Source: Palsa-506 sp963786975 (GTDB lineage Bacteria > Actinomycetota > Actinomycetes > Streptosporangiales > Streptosporangiaceae). From it: DNA of 64,000 bases. Where the stretch lies: NCBI GenBank assembly GCA_963786975.1, contig CAWBBE010000005.1, forward strand, positions 1 through 64,000, written 5' to 3'. The notes beneath the pieces are model-generated. The model was not told where the DNA came from. It searched no databases and worked only from the letters and a program-made list of their open reading frames with translations. The position numbers were made by a program, and so were the translations under genes. Below, piece after piece: positions 1 to 8,597 of this stretch (position 1 is its first letter; each line of letters starts with the position of its first letter).

Positions 1-2
1 CG

Positions 3-587
3 AGGATCCTGGCCGATGTGGGAGACGTGGCCCGGTTCCCTGACCGCAACCATTTCGCGTCCTGGACCGGCACCGCGCCGATCGATGCCTCCAGCGGCGA
101 GCACACCCGCCACCGGCTCTCCCGCGCGGGGAACCGCGGGCTGAATCGCGTGCTGGTCGGCATCGTGCAGCTGCGCAACGACACCCCGGGCCGGGCCTAC
201 TACCGGCGCAAGCTCGCCGGCGGGAAGACCTCGATGGAGGCCATGCGCTGCCTGCGCCGGCGCCTGTCCGACGTGGTCTACCGCCAGCTCGTCGCCGACG
301 CCGCCACCCGGGCACCAGTAACGGAGAACGCAGGCCCGGGAGGGCACTCGGGGACGACTTTAAAATCCAGCGCGGCCGACCTGACCCCGGACATCGGCCC
401 TTCGGACAAGCCACTTCCCGGACCCGCACCCTCGACGCTACCCCCGCCCCCGCCTGCCAGGAACCCCGCCGGGCCGGGAACAGGCGCCACACCGCGACGA
501 CGCGCCGGAGGCGTCAACGTGGAGCGCCCGCAGCGCGCAGCGCGAGGACGAACGACGTTGACACCGACAAGCGCCGGCGCACGCTGA
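3..587 (+). mobile_element. IS110-family transposase, C-terminal part (cut by window edge)
   Basis: The reading frame is open from the first bases of the window, so the 5' part lies outside; the GTG at 18 is probably internal. The first ~100 residues show the IS116/IS110/IS902 C-terminal domain: a GDVxRFPDxxHFASWTGTAP segment, then a HRLSRAGNRxLN segment and a YYRRKLAxGK helix. IS110 enzymes are DEDD transposases that act without terminal inverted repeats. After about position 320 the frame continues for ~90 residues rich in Pro, Arg and Gly that do not look like IS110, so the true end was probably lost and the ORF reads into flanking DNA. Family assignment is secure; whether the element is active cannot be judged. 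Confidence 0.8.
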
Positions 588-738
588 AAGCCTCCCGGAC
601 CCGCACCCCTTGACAAAGCTCTTCATAGAAGGGAGCCAGAAGCGGATGCGGCGATGCATGGCCTGCTCTCTGGATCAGGTGAACATCATACTGAGCGGAA
701 TAGGATTCATTCTGGCCTGTGAGCCTTACGCAAGGAAA

Positions 739-1410
739 CTACCTGCAGTCGGTAACTGTTTCCGGTCCTGAGCTTCCATTATTGCGTGTCGTGATTGCGA
801 CACGGGCAATCACGCAACTCGGGGAATCGGAGAGCATATTCCCGAATCCAATTGTTCCTCCATGCAGAAGAAGCGGATACACTGCCTTCGCATTATCTCC
901 GGGACGAATCATAGTGATGAGCGCAGTATCACCCTTCAGCCGCGCCGCAGAAGAATGCTGCAAGATTACTCTCGCCCATATAGTCGCACATGCAACTGAG
1001 CGGACTAGCTGGATGTAACCTACTGGCCGACCTGCTAGGTCGTGGAGAACTGGCTGTTTCTGGCCTGGAACTGGCTTGGCTGAGTGGACGCAAGGTGATG
1101 TCCCCGGGTCTGTGCCGTCATACGGCGAAGCAAAGCTTGGATTAGGCATTAGACCGCGTACCACAAGGAAAACAGATAATGCTACAAGGGATAAGGCGGC
1201 CGCCAGCGCAGTGATAAGCCACCGACGCGAATCGGCAGCGAACGGCCGAGTTTTAGCATTCCTCAAATTCTTGGCTGGATGGGCGAGAAGAAGGCGCCGA
1301 GCTTGCCAGGACCAGATACTGGCCGCGACGAGCGTTATGACACCGAGAGCGAGCGTAAGAGCTACCGCCCAAGTCAGGGATAAACCTGTGTCCTCCGAAA
1401 GTAAGGGCAA
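739..1410 (-). CDS. DUF2690-type membrane-anchored protein
   Basis: The product has two hydrophobic segments (about residues 11-33 and 64-86) and then a presumably extracellular C-terminal domain with the DUF2690 pattern: a Cys in a CVHSAKP segment, a GRPVGYIQLVRS strand, a second Cys and an A-x-IWARV motif. Family members in actinobacteria are often fused to DNA-binding or membrane modules; their function is unknown. The start is a TTG without a good ribosome site. A better start (ATG at 1507 behind GAGGTGAG) lies upstream in another frame, so the gene may be two overlapping ORFs or one gene with a frameshift near 1380. Base composition is clearly lower in GC than the neighbours, which suggests acquisition. 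Confidence 0.6.
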   Translation of the reverse strand: MPLLSEDTGLSLTWAVALTLALGVITLVAASIWSWQARRLLLAHPAKNLRNAKTRPFAADSRRWLITALAAALSLVALSVFLVVRGLMPNPSFASPYDGTDPGTSPCVHSAKPVPGQKQPVLHDLAGRPVGYIQLVRSVACATIWARVILQHSSAARLKGDTALITMIRPGDNAKAVYPLLLHGGTIGFGNMLSDSPSCVIARVAITTRNNGSSGPETVTDCR

Positions 1411-1507
1411 ATGAGATTGCTACAGCGGCTATTGCCTGGAGCGCAGGCGGTATCACCTCAATTGCTGCCTTGAAGTAATCACGCTCATGCCGTCCGCGAA
1501 TTTTCAT
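1253..1507 (-). CDS. Short ORF overlapping the DUF2690 gene, probably its displaced N-terminus
   Basis: ATG at 1507 follows a good ribosome site (GAGGTGAG, 6-base spacing). The first ~40 residues are a basic stretch followed by a hydrophobic segment (PPALQAIAAVAISFALTFGG), like the N-terminus of a membrane protein. After about residue 45 the sequence turns Arg/Ser/His-rich and looks out of frame. The simplest reading is that this start belongs to the DUF2690 gene and a one-base indel near 1380 separates them. A genuine 84-residue overlapping protein cannot be excluded. Confidence 0.35.
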   Translation of the reverse strand: MKIRGRHERDYFKAAIEVIPPALQAIAAVAISFALTFGGHRFIPDLGGSSYARSRCHNARRGQYLVLASSAPSSRPSSQEFEEC

Positions 1508-1581
1508 CTCTTTCTCACCTCAGCTGTGCGGATTCCAGCAGTCCGCGCGGGTACTCGCTGGGGCCAGTGTCCGGTCGGTCG

Positions 1582-2159
1582 TCAGTGCGGGAACCTGTTG
1601 CGGAACCGCTGTACGTTCAGTCTCCCGCCGCGGAGCAGCCCGGTCTCGATTTCCGCGGGGTATGCGGTGTCGTCTTCGTAAAGGAGGTGGCCGAAATAGA
1701 AGGCGCCAGGAGTGGCGGCCGCCTCCCGCTCCAGCGCCCGGTACCGCCTCCCCTCAGGTGACCAGCCCGGTTCAGAGCCCGGTGCTGGCGGAAGATGTTC
1801 GGGCCGAATTCGCCGCCGGACAGATGAGGGATCAGATGTCCCCGGTCCACTAACACGCCGTCTGGATCCGGCGGCAACGGGAAGCCGCGCTGATAGGACA
1901 CGTCGCGCCTCGCGACCGTGACCGGTGTTACCGCCCAGGCTGCGACGGTGCGATCCTCCTGCCCGGCACCCGCCGCGCTCGCCAGGTCGAACAGGTAGGT
2001 CGCCCCAGATTGCACGAACTCCACCAGCGAGCAGTGCGGGCACTGGCTTTCGTAACGCTCCGCCATGGCGGCGAGCAATGCCGCGCCGACGCAAGCGGCG
2101 GCCGGCCGCGCCGTGAGGTCTCCCGCAAGGCGCGTGTAGTCCACCGACAACTCGGTCAT
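1582..2159 (-). pseudogene. DNA/RNA non-specific endonuclease-like protein (DRGH motif), frameshifted
   Basis: The ATG at 2159 starts MTELSVDYTRLAGDL. The frame carries the hallmark DRGH motif of the NucA/EndoG nuclease fold (VDRGHLIPHLSGGEFGPNIF) and then HRALNR, after which the correct continuation (GWSPEGRRYRALEREA... to the stop at 1582) is in another frame. One missing G after AACCGG near 1768 explains the break exactly. Both halves together give about 190 residues, a plausible small nuclease. DRGH nucleases use the His as general base and a downstream Asn for Mg2+. No signal peptide is visible. It is either a decayed gene or an assembly indel. Confidence 0.65.
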
Positions 2160-2412
2160 ACCGCTGTTTCTACCGGGCAGCCACTGGCAGGCCAAGTTGC
2201 CGAACCGCCTGACGCAGCCGCAACCGCAGGCCTCAACTGAGCGGTGTTCCGGTCGCCGGTGATCGGATGGCCCTATAGCTCGGGACGGTCCACGGAGGAC
2301 CGCCATTGAGCAGCACCACGGCCGTCCGTGGCTCGGCGGCCATGAGCAGGCAATTCGGCACGCGGCCAGTACCTGCTGTGCGTTGTCCGCCTTGAGCTGC
2401 GACAGTGGGCGG

Positions 2413-2802
2413 ATGACGAGTATCCAGCCGGAGCTGTGGGTCGAGCGTGCTGGCCAGGCCGTCGCTTTCTACGCGGACGCGTTCGGGGCACGCGTCCTGC
2501 ACCAGGTGGGGCAGGGCGATGACATCGTCGCGCAGCTTGCCGTCGGCGAGGCGGCGTTCTGGGTGGCGGCGGCCGGGCCGGACAGCGGACGACTCAGCCC
2601 GGGCGCGATAGGCGGCGCGACGAGCCGGACCCTGCTGGTGGCCGATGACCCCGGCGCCGTGCTGCGGCGGGCGATTGACGCCGGCGCCACCGAAAAGTCC
2701 GCCATTTGCGATGAGCACGGCTGGCGGCTGGGCCGGATCGTCGATCCGTTCGGGCACGAGTGGGAGATCGGCAAGCCGCTCGGGCCCTGGCCGCCGCCTT
2801 GA
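2413..2802 (+). CDS. VOC-superfamily (glyoxalase/PhnB-like) protein
   Basis: A 129-residue single VOC module with two beta-alpha-beta-beta-beta halves: PELWVERAGQAVAFYADAFG opens the first and DDPGAVLRRAIDAGA the second, ending with the DPFGHEWEIG strand typical of PhnB-like proteins. VOC proteins place metal or ligand in the cup formed by paired modules, but this branch is functionally uncharacterised. ATG 2413 was preferred over an upstream in-frame start at 2383 because family members begin just before the first strand. It stands alone, with no operon partner. Confidence 0.8.
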   Translation: MTSIQPELWVERAGQAVAFYADAFGARVLHQVGQGDDIVAQLAVGEAAFWVAAAGPDSGRLSPGAIGGATSRTLLVADDPGAVLRRAIDAGATEKSAICDEHGWRLGRIVDPFGHEWEIGKPLGPWPPP

Positions 2803-3035
2803 AACTCGCCAGCCAGCTGCGCATCCAGGAGCCAACGCTCCGACGGCGGCAATTGCGGGCGTCCTCGCTGGGAGCAACGCCGCATAAGTATGCGATACTC
2901 CCTCGGCCACGACCGCGCACCCTCAGGAAGACGGACATGGCTGGTCAGGGGCCGATGCCATGCCGCGAGGAGCCTCGAGGAGCCTATGATGATCCCCACG
3001 GGTGTGTGTGTTCGGTTTCGCGAAGAGAGAAATTA

Positions 3036-4025
3036 ATGTCACCCCGGTCGGTGAGGTACGCAGCAGAATTTCGTGAGAGCGCTGTTGGCATGGTTGCCAA
3101 GGTGCGGGCGAAGTACTCATCTGAAACGGCGGCCATCAACGCGGTGGCGAGTGAACTTGGCATACGCGATCCGGAAACCTTGCGCAGGTGGGTTCGCCAA
3201 GCTGAATCTAGGGCAGATGCTGGTCAGAAAAGCACTGATTCTTCGAAATGGGGCTTCCTGAAGAGGTCACTGCTACGTTCTCACCCGATCGTCATCGGGG
3301 TCATCGTTACCGTCGTGGGCGGCTTGATTCTCTTGTATTTCCAGCTCGTGATTAACGCGCATAACAACCATCCCTCGCTGACAGTCGACGAGGTAAGCCT
3401 CTCGCCCGCAGCTGTCAAGTCCGAACCGAACCATAGCCTCCCTCAGGTGATACCCTTCAAGATAGATATTAAGCTGCTGAATACCGGAACTCAACTGGCT
3501 GCCATAAATGATGCCCGGCTGGTCGTCCAGCAATTCGTTAAGATTCCACAATGTAGCACTCAAGGCGGTTTCGGGATAACCGGAAGTTACCGCAGCAACA
3601 TGCCCACCGATCCCCGGCCAGGGACGGTAATAAAAATTCCCGTCAGCCAGCTAGTGAATCCGGACGGGGCAGATCGGTTTGATCTGCTACTCCGCTCTCC
3701 CGTGCCAGAGAATGGGCTGCTTGTTACAATCTATCTCTATCGGATACATGTCTACCTAGATTACAACACCGGAGCTAGGCCCGTCGATATAGGTGAAATA
3801 CTGGTGGACCTTCCGTATGATCCCTACAGCGGTGCCGCATACTTTTGGACCCACTATTTTGCATCCCATCCGCGTTATTTCACCTTGAACTTCATGGGTA
3901 AAAAATATGCCCCTGAAATTGAGAAATGTCTGATCAGGAATTCCCGTGTGCTGCACCCCATATTGACCCTACCAGCTAAACGCACAGCCCTCGTGTCAAT
4001 TATTCCACGTCAATTGGCATACTGA
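3036..4025 (+). CDS. IS3 OrfA-type HTH fused to a transmembrane anchor and an exported domain
   Basis: ATG 3036 follows a GAAGAGAG ribosome site. Residues 1-60 match the transposase_8 helix-turn-helix of IS3-family OrfA proteins (YAAEFRESAVGMV, then AINAVASELGI and ETLRRWVRQAES). Instead of continuing as OrfA, the chain runs through a polar linker into one strong membrane helix (about 78-105, HPIVIGVIVTVVGGLILLYF) and ends in a ~220-residue domain of unknown family, rich in beta-like segments, presumably outside. No OrfB, integrase catalytic domain or IS ends are near. The layout is that of a membrane-tethered one-component regulator, but that is inference. GC is clearly lower than around it. 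A longer upstream in-frame extension (2760) overlaps the VOC gene and is not believed. Confidence 0.7.
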   Translation: MSPRSVRYAAEFRESAVGMVAKVRAKYSSETAAINAVASELGIRDPETLRRWVRQAESRADAGQKSTDSSKWGFLKRSLLRSHPIVIGVIVTVVGGLILLYFQLVINAHNNHPSLTVDEVSLSPAAVKSEPNHSLPQVIPFKIDIKLLNTGTQLAAINDARLVVQQFVKIPQCSTQGGFGITGSYRSNMPTDPRPGTVIKIPVSQLVNPDGADRFDLLLRSPVPENGLLVTIYLYRIHVYLDYNTGARPVDIGEILVDLPYDPYSGAAYFWTHYFASHPRYFTLNFMGKKYAPEIEKCLIRNSRVLHPILTLPAKRTALVSIIPRQLAY

Positions 4026-4504
4026 TGTGCAAGACGCGACGGCTTTTGACCACCTGCGCCACAACTCGCCTTTCTGCTCAGGTCCGTGGCACGCGGCCAG
4101 TCCTCAGCAGCCAGGGCGTGCTGGACGGCCACATACACTGGCTGCTGGCCCGGCCCCTGACTGGAGCATCGACCGCGCGGCCGGGCCGTCACACGCCTAC
4201 AGGCAAGGCAAACCGGCGTCGCGGTCATCGCGATGCACAGCGCGACGAACCTCGGGCGTTACAAGAAGGTGGACAACCGGAACCGCAACCTCCCCGACGG
4301 GCAGTGAGCCATCGCTGACGAGACGGCGAGTAGTCCTGATGTGCCCGCCGTCCCTTACCAGCGCGATCGGCGGCAGATCCGGATGATCCTGCGTGCCGCT
4401 CGTCGCAAGAAGCCGAGAGCCAGGACATCACGGGGCTGCCAGCCGCAGCCCTTGCCCGGCGGCCTCGGGAAGGGGCAGGCTGATCTGACCTGCGAGCAGG
4501 GGAG
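4026..4504 (+). other. Intergenic stretch without a convincing gene
   Basis: Only short Arg/Pro-rich frames occur on both strands, none with a recognisable motif or a good ribosome site. It lies between the HTH-membrane fusion and the broken NTF2-like gene, and probably contains decayed sequence. Confidence 0.4.
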
Positions 4505-4510
4505 ATGTTC

Positions 4511-4895
4511 ATGGTGGACCTAAGCCGCCGGTCTGCGCGAGAAGTGCTCGACGATCACCTGAACCTGGCCAACGACTGGGTGGACACGCCTTTTGGATCA
4601 GGTCCTCGACGAGGACCTGCGGCGCAATGTCTCCGAGGACATCGTGGTCTTGATCAACCGGGGCACGTTCCGGGGCTATGACGGGGTGAGGCAGCTCGCC
4701 CAGATGCTCTCCGAGGAGCTGCCGGAGCAAGGGGCGTTCGAATACACCTACGTGGCCGCCGAGGGAAGGATGGGCCTCCTCGAGTGGACCTGCGATGACT
4801 CCACCGTCCGGGTGCGAGACGGCGTCGATTCGTACCTGATCGAGGACGGCAAGATCGTGGCACAAACGATCCACTACACCCTCGAGAAGCGGTAA
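4511..4895 (+). pseudogene. NTF2/SnoaL-like protein with a one-base frameshift
   Basis: ATG 4511 sits 6 bases after AGGGGAG and encodes an NTF2-like first helix (SAREVLDDHLNLANDW). At a run of four T (about 4592-4595) the frame breaks; removing one T rejoins VDTP to LDQVLDEDLRRNVSEDIVVL and the rest of the domain (INRGTFRGYDGVRQLAQML, then three strands) to the stop at 4895. The corrected protein of ~127 residues is normal for SnoaL-like proteins, cone-shaped alpha+beta folds used as small enzymes or ligand binders. A homopolymer indel is a common long-read error, so the gene may be intact in the organism. Confidence 0.65.
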
Positions 4896-4974
4896 CGCTC
4901 CGAGTCAGTGGTTGCCATCGTCGGAGATCTGCCCTCCGGGGCAACTTCGCGCTCATCGGCATGACCGGTTGGCT

Positions 4975-5600
4975 GGACGGGCTGCCAGGCCACGTTCACG
5001 ATCCGGCTATGAACTCATTACGATCTGTCCGGCGGCAGTCGCCGACAGGCCGGCTTGAACCCGAGCCTGTACCGAACGGTGCTGCGTCGAGGTGTCCCCT
5101 GGCGGCTGACCCGGAGCCCTCGCGGCTGGGCATCGGGCTCACGGTCATCGATCGCTCCCAGGCTGGCGCTTGTGCTTTGTTGAAGGTTAGCGGCGCTAAC
5201 GAAGCCGGGGAGCCAAACGGGGAGCCAACGACCACCGGCGCCAGGCCACGCCAGGCCACGTCCAGCCACGGACATGGCTGGTGGATGGCACACCAGGCCA
5301 CGTCCAGCCATGTCCAGCGACCGTACTGACCTGCCTCCTAAGCAGTAGGCCGCAGGTTCGAGTCCTGCTCGGGGCGCATATATGCAGGTAAAAGTACTTT
5401 TTTCGAAATTAGCTTCAGCACGAAGATTTACTGCCTGCGAGCAGTCACTCCTTCGCAAAGTATCGCGGCGCGGGCCGCGTCGGCCGATGGAGCCCGATGT
5501 GGCTGGATGTGGCTCAGCGCCGGTCACGAAATAGGACGCATGTTCGCGCTCCTGTCCTTGGGGAGCCAAACGGGGAGCCAAGCAGACGGGCGGAAGCTGG
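4975..5600 (+). repeat. Att-like dispersed repeat, copy A (full form)
   Basis: The order is: a left block (GGCTGCCAGGCCACGTTC... to the ATCGATCGCTCCC motif near 5150), a 15-base palindrome GTTAGCGGCGCTAAC at 5186-5200, a doubled 12-mer (CGGGGAGCCAAA twice) at 5206-5228, several ccacgtccagcca units, a tRNA-Arg 3' fragment at 5330-5377, an AT-rich segment with TTTCGAAATTAGC, and a second doubled GGGGAGCCAAA at 5559-5582. Copies B (10860-11375), C (21413-21913), D (24005-24262) and E (35937-35990) share these parts. The arms-core-arms layout resembles the attachment region of a tyrosine integrase, but no integrase gene is nearby. Confidence 0.75.
5330..5377 (+). other. tRNA-Arg(CCT) 3' fragment, not a complete tRNA
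   Basis: The 48 bases hold the anticodon arm with loop CTCCTAA (anticodon CCT), a T arm with loop TTCGAGT and stem GCAGG/CCTGC, and the acceptor 3' strand ending in CGGGGCGC. No matching 5' half (D arm and GCCCCG acceptor strand) lies upstream, so it cannot be a functional tRNA. Such 3' halves are the classic crossover core of elements that integrate in tRNA genes. Reading the opposite strand gives the well-known spurious peptide RAGLEPAAYCLGG. Confidence 0.8.
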
Positions 5601-5756
5601 CAGCGCCTGCAGCTCCGGCGGGGCCGGGCAGCGCTACTCGCCTGTCTCGTTGTCGTTGCGTGACGCTGGCAGCGTGCCTGCCTGCCGATCAGGTGCCCGC
5701 GCCAGTGCCGGCGCGGCGCTACGGGACGGGAGGCCCAGATCATTCATTCTTGTGCC

Positions 5757-5823
5757 GGGGAGCAGGCAGCAAGCGAGGTCAGGGAAGCTCGCGGCGCAGG
5801 AGCCAGCGGGGTTTGCCGCCGCG
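5757..5823 (-). pseudogene. 3' scrap of a GNAT acetyltransferase gene
   Basis: About 65 bases nearly identical to the 3' end of the intact GNAT gene at 36000-36563; the minus strand encodes GKPRWLLRREL and the stop region. It lies just right of repeat copy A, in the position the whole gene occupies next to copy E. Everything upstream of the last ~20 codons is missing. Confidence 0.7.
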
Positions 5824-6073
5824 TCTGCCCCGGGAGCGCCGATCACTTTCTGCGAGTGGTGCCAGGCCGGGAGCCGTGCATTGTCAGATCGGTTCAAGAT
5901 CAGCCAGCTGACGGCCGGGCGCCGTGCCGCGCCACCGGCGAACTCGACCGACGGCACGCCAGCGGCCCGCACCAATGGCCGCCGGAACCCGGATCAGTTC
6001 ACCGTTGCGACCACCAGCCGAATCCGCCGCCGGATACCCGGCCCGAAATGCGCCCGGTAAGGGGAGGGCCAGG

Positions 6074-6270
6074 TCAGCGAACCTCGGTGTACTCGCTGCG
6101 GTCCAGCTGCACGAGGCCGGCGTAGTCGCTGCCCGCTGGCTGTGCGACGTCGGTGTACTGGCTGCCGTTCAGCCGCACGACGCGGAAGCTGCCCGCAGAG
6201 AGCAGCTTGCGCAGGTGCCGCATCCCGCTCATGCCCGCGAGCGCGACAGCTACGGCGGCGGCCTGGCCGC
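6074..6270 (-). pseudogene. 3' fragment of a small membrane protein gene (intact copy at 34038-34412)
   Basis: The minus strand encodes VALAGMSGMRHLRKLLSAGS and the rest of the C-terminal tail up to the stop, about 90% identical to the last ~65 residues of the 34038-34412 protein; both are followed by the same ggagggccaggtcagcga sequence beyond the stop. The membrane-spanning N-terminal half is missing here. A start codon exists by chance at 6280, but the product would lack the anchor. Confidence 0.75.
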
Positions 6271-6479
6271 CTGCAGGCATGCTGTGGCTAGCCGCCGCCG
6301 CGGTCGGCCGGTGTGGCGGCGGTTCGCGGCGGAGATCGATATCGGTGCGCAGCCTGCCCCACTGGGTTGGTCAGGAAGGAGCAAAGCGCACCGGACTGCT
6401 TGTGTCGTCACACGCTGGGTCACACGGCGGGGGTGCATGGTCGGTCTAGGCAAAGGCTCAAGGAGCGAAGGAGTAGGCA

Positions 6480-6716
6480 ATGCCGCTTGTTAATGTGCGC
6501 CTGATCGAGGGGGTCTTCACCCCGGAGCAGAAGCGCGAGATGATCCACCAGTTGACCGAGACTATGGTGGAGATCGAGGGCGAGAACCTGCGTCCAGTCA
6601 CGTGGGTGATCGTCGAGGAGGTCAAGAGTGGGGACTGGGGCATCGGCGGAAACGGTCTCACCACCGCGGATGTCCACGCTCTGCAGGGCCAGGCCGCGGC
6701 CGCGGTCTCGGGCTAA
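6480..6716 (+). CDS. 4-oxalocrotonate tautomerase-family protein
   Basis: 78 residues, starting with the MP that leaves the catalytic N-terminal Pro after Met removal (PLVNVRLIEGVFTPEQKREM). The helix KREMIHQLTETMVEIEGENL and the strand VTWVIVEEVKSGDWGIGG follow the tautomerase-fold pattern. Members use Pro1 as a general base for keto-enol isomerisations or related reactions; the substrate is not predictable. The start is supported by AAGGAG upstream. It ends 12 bases before the BTAD regulator gene, so the two are very likely co-transcribed. Confidence 0.88.
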   Translation: MPLVNVRLIEGVFTPEQKREMIHQLTETMVEIEGENLRPVTWVIVEEVKSGDWGIGGNGLTTADVHALQGQAAAAVSG

Positions 6717-6728
6717 GGTTCGACGGCG

Positions 6729-8597
6729 GTGACACGGCGGGCGCGGTTGCTCGGGTCTCCTCGCATTGAGGACAACGGGCAACCGTGCCCGCCGCCGCGT
6801 GGCCTCAAGTCGTGGGCGGTGCTGGCCCGGGTGGCGCTGGCCGGACGTCCGGTCGGGCGGCGTGAGCTGGCGGGCGAGCTGTTCGGCGAGGCGGATGACC
6901 CGCTGGGTGCGCTGCGCTGGTCCCTGGCGGATTTGCGGCGTAGTTTCGGCCTGCCCTCGTTGCTGTGCGGCGATCCCCTGAGCCTGTCCCCGGGCGAGCT
7001 GTGGGTGGATGTGCGGGCGCTTGAGGACGGTTCGCTGCCGGTCGAGGACATAGGCGGGGGGCTGCTGGAGGGGATCGAGCTTCGGAATTGCCCGGGGTTC
7101 GACACATGGTTGCTGCTGGCCCGCCTGGACTGCGCAGCCCGGGGCAGGGAGGAGCTTCGCCGGCGGGCGCTGAGCCTGCTGGCCACCGGGGAGGTCGGGG
7201 CCGCGATGGCGGCAGCGGGGCGCGCGGCCGGGCTGGACCCGCTGGATGAGGGCGCGCAGGAGCTTTTCCTGAGGGTTCTGGTGGCGGCTGGGCGAGGTGG
7301 GCTGGCCTTGGCGCATCTGGCGTCGTGCGAGGCGCTGTTCGCGCGTGAGGGGCTTGTCCCATCGCCGGCGCTGCGGTCCGCTGCTCGCGATCCTGGGCTG
7401 GCGCCGCGCCCGCGGATGCGGGCCGGGGTGGTCGCTGCGTCGCTGTTGCGGGCCGGAACAGCTGCCCTGGACGCGGGAGCTGTTGACGGCGGGGTAGAGA
7501 CGCTGCGCCGCGCGGCTGCCGAGGCCGGGCGGGCGGCTGACCCGGCTATTCAGGCTGAGGTGCTGCGCGCCCTGGGCGGCGCCCTAGTGCACGCGGTCCG
7601 GGGATCCGATGGTGAGGGAGCGGTGGTGCTGCACCGCTCGTTGCTGGCCGCCCGCACTGCGGACCGGCCCGCTCTGGTCGCCGATATCCTGCGTGAGCTG
7701 GCTTTCGTGGATGTGCAGGCGGGCCGGCACACCTCCGCTGACCGGGCGCTACGCGAGGCCTCGCAGCATGCTTGCGGTGATCCTGGCCTGCTGGCCGGGA
7801 TCCTCGCCATCCAGGGAATGAACCAGGCTGACCGCGGGCGGCACTCGGAGGCGGCGGAGTTGCTGACGGAGTCAGCGGGCATGGCCCGCGAGGCCGGGCG
7901 TGCCCGCCAGGAAGCGTGGTCGCAGGGGGTACTGGCCCGCTCGCTGCTGCTCGCCGGGCAGGTGCAGCCGGCCCAGGAGGCCGCCGAGCGGAGCACGGCA
8001 GTGGCGCTCAGCGAGCGGTGGAATGCGTTCCTGCCCTGGCCCCAGGTGTTGCATGCCCAGTGCCTGGCCGCGGCCGGCCGCTGGGACGAGGCCAGCGAGG
8101 ACGCCGAACATTCGTTCGCGCTGGCCTGCGAGCTGGGCGATCCCTGTTGGGAGGGGATGGCCGCCCGGGCGCTGGGGCTGCTGGCACTGCACGCGGGTGA
8201 CCTGGGCGCCGCGCAGGTCTGGCTCGCCGATGCCCGGCGCCGCTGCGATCGGGTGCCAGACCGGTACGTGTGGGTCTCCGCCTACATCGGCCTGGCCCAG
8301 CTGGAAACGGCCGCCTGCGCGAACACCGACCTGGTCGCACCTGCCGCGGCCAGGCTCTACGAGCACGCGGTGCTCGGCGACCTGCCGGAGTTCCTGGCCT
8401 GGGCGCTGGTGTACCAGGCCGAGTCTGGCGACCATGCCAAAGTCCCGCTGGCGCGCCGCGCGGCTGCTGGCATCGCCAACCCCGTTTTGCAGGCCCGAGT
8501 CCAGGCGCTGCCGGCCGGTGAGCCCTACCGGCAAAGCGGGGCGAAAGGAAGCGCGGAAACGGCTGCGAGACGCCGCGCATCCGGCGCGACAGCTTAG
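6729..8597 (+). CDS. BTAD/SARP-like transcriptional regulator with TPR-rich C-terminus
   Basis: The 622 residues start at GTG 6729. Residues 1-100 form a winged-helix-like segment (LLGSPRIEDNG, GRRELAGELFGEADDPLGALRWSLADLRR); residues 100-230 match the bacterial transcriptional activator domain, with the LASCEALFAREGLVPSPALR segment that ends BTAD domains. The remainder is a series of helical TPR-type repeats rich in Ala. There is no NB-ARC ATPase between them, so it resembles the short AfsR/DnrI relatives that lost the STAND module. It probably controls the tautomerase gene 12 bases upstream or nearby catabolism. The last ~30 residues are Arg/Ala-rich and may be read-through. Confidence 0.8.
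   Translation: MTRRARLLGSPRIEDNGQPCPPPRGLKSWAVLARVALAGRPVGRRELAGELFGEADDPLGALRWSLADLRRSFGLPSLLCGDPLSLSPGELWVDVRALEDGSLPVEDIGGGLLEGIELRNCPGFDTWLLLARLDCAARGREELRRRALSLLATGEVGAAMAAAGRAAGLDPLDEGAQELFLRVLVAAGRGGLALAHLASCEALFAREGLVPSPALRSAARDPGLAPRPRMRAGVVAASLLRAGTAALDAGAVDGGVETLRRAAAEAGRAADPAIQAEVLRALGGALVHAVRGSDGEGAVVLHRSLLAARTADRPALVADILRELAFVDVQAGRHTSADRALREASQHACGDPGLLAGILAIQGMNQADRGRHSEAAELLTESAGMAREAGRARQEAWSQGVLARSLLLAGQVQPAQEAAERSTAVALSERWNAFLPWPQVLHAQCLAAAGRWDEASEDAEHSFALACELGDPCWEGMAARALGLLALHAGDLGAAQVWLADARRRCDRVPDRYVWVSAYIGLAQLETAACANTDLVAPAAARLYEHAVLGDLPEFLAWALVYQAESGDHAKVPLARRAAAGIANPVLQARVQALPAGEPYRQSGAKGSAETAARRRASGATA

Noticed and set aside
4961..5329. Plus-strand ORF ending GEPNGEPTTTG as an integrase C-terminus
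   Set aside because: No catalytic R-H-R-Y residues upstream, and the same stretch occurs at several sites without any integrase body, so it is the repeat itself.
5330..5377. A complete tRNA-Arg gene
   Set aside because: Only the 3' half is present in every copy; no D arm or 5' acceptor strand precedes it.
5018..5743. Minus-strand ORFs containing RAGLEPAAYCLGGRS and WLPVWLPGFVSAAN (also near 11000, 21700, 24200, 25700)
   Set aside because: The first motif is the antisense translation of the tRNA-Arg T arm and anticodon arm, a known source of spurious proteins; the second is the antisense of the doubled GGGGAGCCAAA repeat.
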